Below, one piece after another: positions 62,929-64,000 of a stretch of DNA of 64,000 bases (its first letter is position 1; every line of letters begins with the position of its first letter). The stretch comes from Drosophila persimilis. Taxonomy: Eukaryota; Arthropoda; Insecta; Diptera; Drosophilidae. The stretch is from NCBI RefSeq assembly GCF_003286085.1, contig NW_020825288.1:5518001-5582000 (forward strand), read 5' to 3'. The notes under the pieces were generated by a model that ran no database searches, was not told the DNA's origin, and saw nothing but the letters and a program-made list of their open reading frames with translations. A program made the position numbers and the translations under genes.

Positions 62929-63117
62929 CAGTCGAACTTCTGTAACTCGAATTCCCCCAAAAGTCGAAACTATCTTTCAGGTTACGTTAGGCAGAGGACT
63001 TCAATAGGTCCTGGTATCAAGCTAACATTATAGATATTCTATAAAACTCTTTGTTAATGCAAAATATGGAAGGTATACCTATTCTATATGGTGTTTCCAG
63101 TTATAGAAGTTCGACTG
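62929..63117. mobile_element. Non-autonomous pogo/Tigger-like MITE (189 bp)
   Basis: The ends are inverted repeats. The left end reads CAGTCGAACTTCTGTAACT and the right end, in reverse complement, reads CAGTCGAACTTCTATAACT, one mismatch in 19, with weaker matching to about 24 bases. Ends beginning CAGT[C/G]GAAC followed by a TATAAC-like block are characteristic of the pogo/Tigger branch of Tc1/mariner elements. A TA dinucleotide flanks the left end (62927-62928); the right flank is TG, so the expected TA duplication is decayed. There is no transposase coding capacity; the 189 bp interior is unrelated AT-rich sequence. A short open frame running out of its right side is incidental. Confidence 0.72.
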
Positions 63118-64000
63118 TGGTATGTGACACACTTGAACGTAGGTGGGACCCCTTGTCGGCTACGCAATATTCGTGCAGGTATCACGATGGGGGCCAAGTT
63201 AATGTGTACTCATCGTCGTTCAAAGGAAAACCACTCTGTCCCCCTATAACTGTTGGCTGCTCCTAACAAACTTCCATCCAAAACACGAACTCAATCATCG
63301 CTGAAATCCACTGGATTTCCATGGCACGATGATATCTGCACTCCTGCCGACAGGCAGGACAGGAGGCTCCCTCGAATGTATGTCATAATTTTCCCTTATA
63401 GTTCGTTCCCTCGTTTTCCTCCGTTTGTTTGTTTGTTTGTTGAGCCCGCCTGTTGTTGCCTTGTTTACGTTGGGAATTTGCATGCCGCTGATTGAGGTGG
63501 CAGCGTCTCCGTTTCAGCCATAACAACAAGTTTGCCCTGCCGGCATCGAATGTTTGACCCATTTTTGCTCTATGCCACCGGGTACCCTGGCAACCGGGTA
63601 CGAAACAGGGGAACTCCATTTTGTTTGGGGGCAAGCAGGAGGATACACTTAGAGAAACCAAACAATTTGCTTTAAATTTGCAAATTAAAAGAAAATATTT
63701 ATGGAATAAATTAAAATCATTAACGTAATCACAGCTTTGTTTCTGGATTTAGGAGTGGTCTAAGATGGCGTTTTTAAAGATTAAAGAGCCTTGTTTTCCG
63801 AGTGTTAAGGCCAACTGGGTCAACTGGAGCACCGCCTGCGGCTAGAGGGCTAATGCTGCCACCCTACTACTAACTAGATGAGATTTTTGCCACCGATGTC
63901 AAGTGAACAAACTTTGATTAATCCCTCAGCCTGCGGGATAGTTGATCTTTTCTTATTTTTTCGTAACAGAAGCCCCCGTCACCGTCACGTACTCAATTAG
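63118..64000 (-). other. Flanking intronic or intergenic sequence
   Basis: Nothing that I can assign. It contains GTTT repeats near 63424-63440 and paired GGGTACC sites near 63580-63600. No exon signals in agreement with the minus-strand gene were found. Confidence 0.4.

Noticed and set aside
63051..63266. 71-codon ORF, plus strand
   Set aside because: It begins inside the MITE and crosses its right end, so it cannot be an old gene.
1..64000. tRNA, rRNA, CRISPR arrays, bacterial operons, LTR retrotransposons
   Set aside because: No tRNA B-box with matching arms, no rRNA core words, no spaced direct repeats, no Shine-Dalgarno-led gene strings and no paired long terminal repeats were seen.

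Overview
The window reads as insect nuclear DNA, most likely a Drosophila. Support: GT-AG introns with one short intron of 60 bases, Drosophila-style pyrimidine-rich 3' splice sites, A-rich leaders, CAG/CTG, CA and GA microsatellites, and no bacterial operon architecture. A species of the obscura group is a weak guess from the microsatellite style. There is no tRNA, rRNA, CRISPR array, phage or plasmid backbone that I can see.

The only gene I can support firmly is on the minus strand and enters from the high-coordinate side. Three coding exons join in phase: 19751-19567, then 7168-7050, then 6989-6766. Together they encode a Ser/Pro-rich protein. Its ordered motifs (AALILMNL, a Ser/Trp stretch followed by SPPLSDD, then DEGIVIDF before DRKKK) match the N-terminal half of the GLUT4-enhancer-factor/ZNF395/ZNF704 zinc-finger family, so I call it Glut4EF. 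The C2H2 finger and C-clamp part must lie below position 1, outside the window. The start codon is unresolved and several alternatives are recorded.

Layout: 1-6765 is the intron after the last visible exon. 6766-7168 holds two exons around a 60-base, stop-free, frame-preserving intron. 7169-19566 is a 12.4 kb intron. 19567-19751 is the upstream coding exon. 20.5-22.3 kb is a GC/GA-rich promoter and leader region on the same strand, with a TATA-like box and a consensus splice donor. 22.3-64 kb is long upstream intronic sequence. It contains a well-formed 76-base exon candidate (31261-31186), a possible first coding exon near 33.4 kb, a promoter-like block with a Cys-rich small ORF at 48.0-48.4 kb, a strong recursive-splicing ratchet point at 49475/49474, and a 189 bp pogo/Tigger-type MITE at 62929-63117.

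The rest is repeats and unexplained sequence. A recurring motif around GTGCGTATGAGTAATG occurs about eleven times, often in inverted pairs. Short TACCCT...AGGGTA repeat copies, GAGTAC/GTATCT hexamers, a 12 bp minisatellite and many microsatellites are also present. Several orphan small ORFs are listed with low confidence because composition can produce them.
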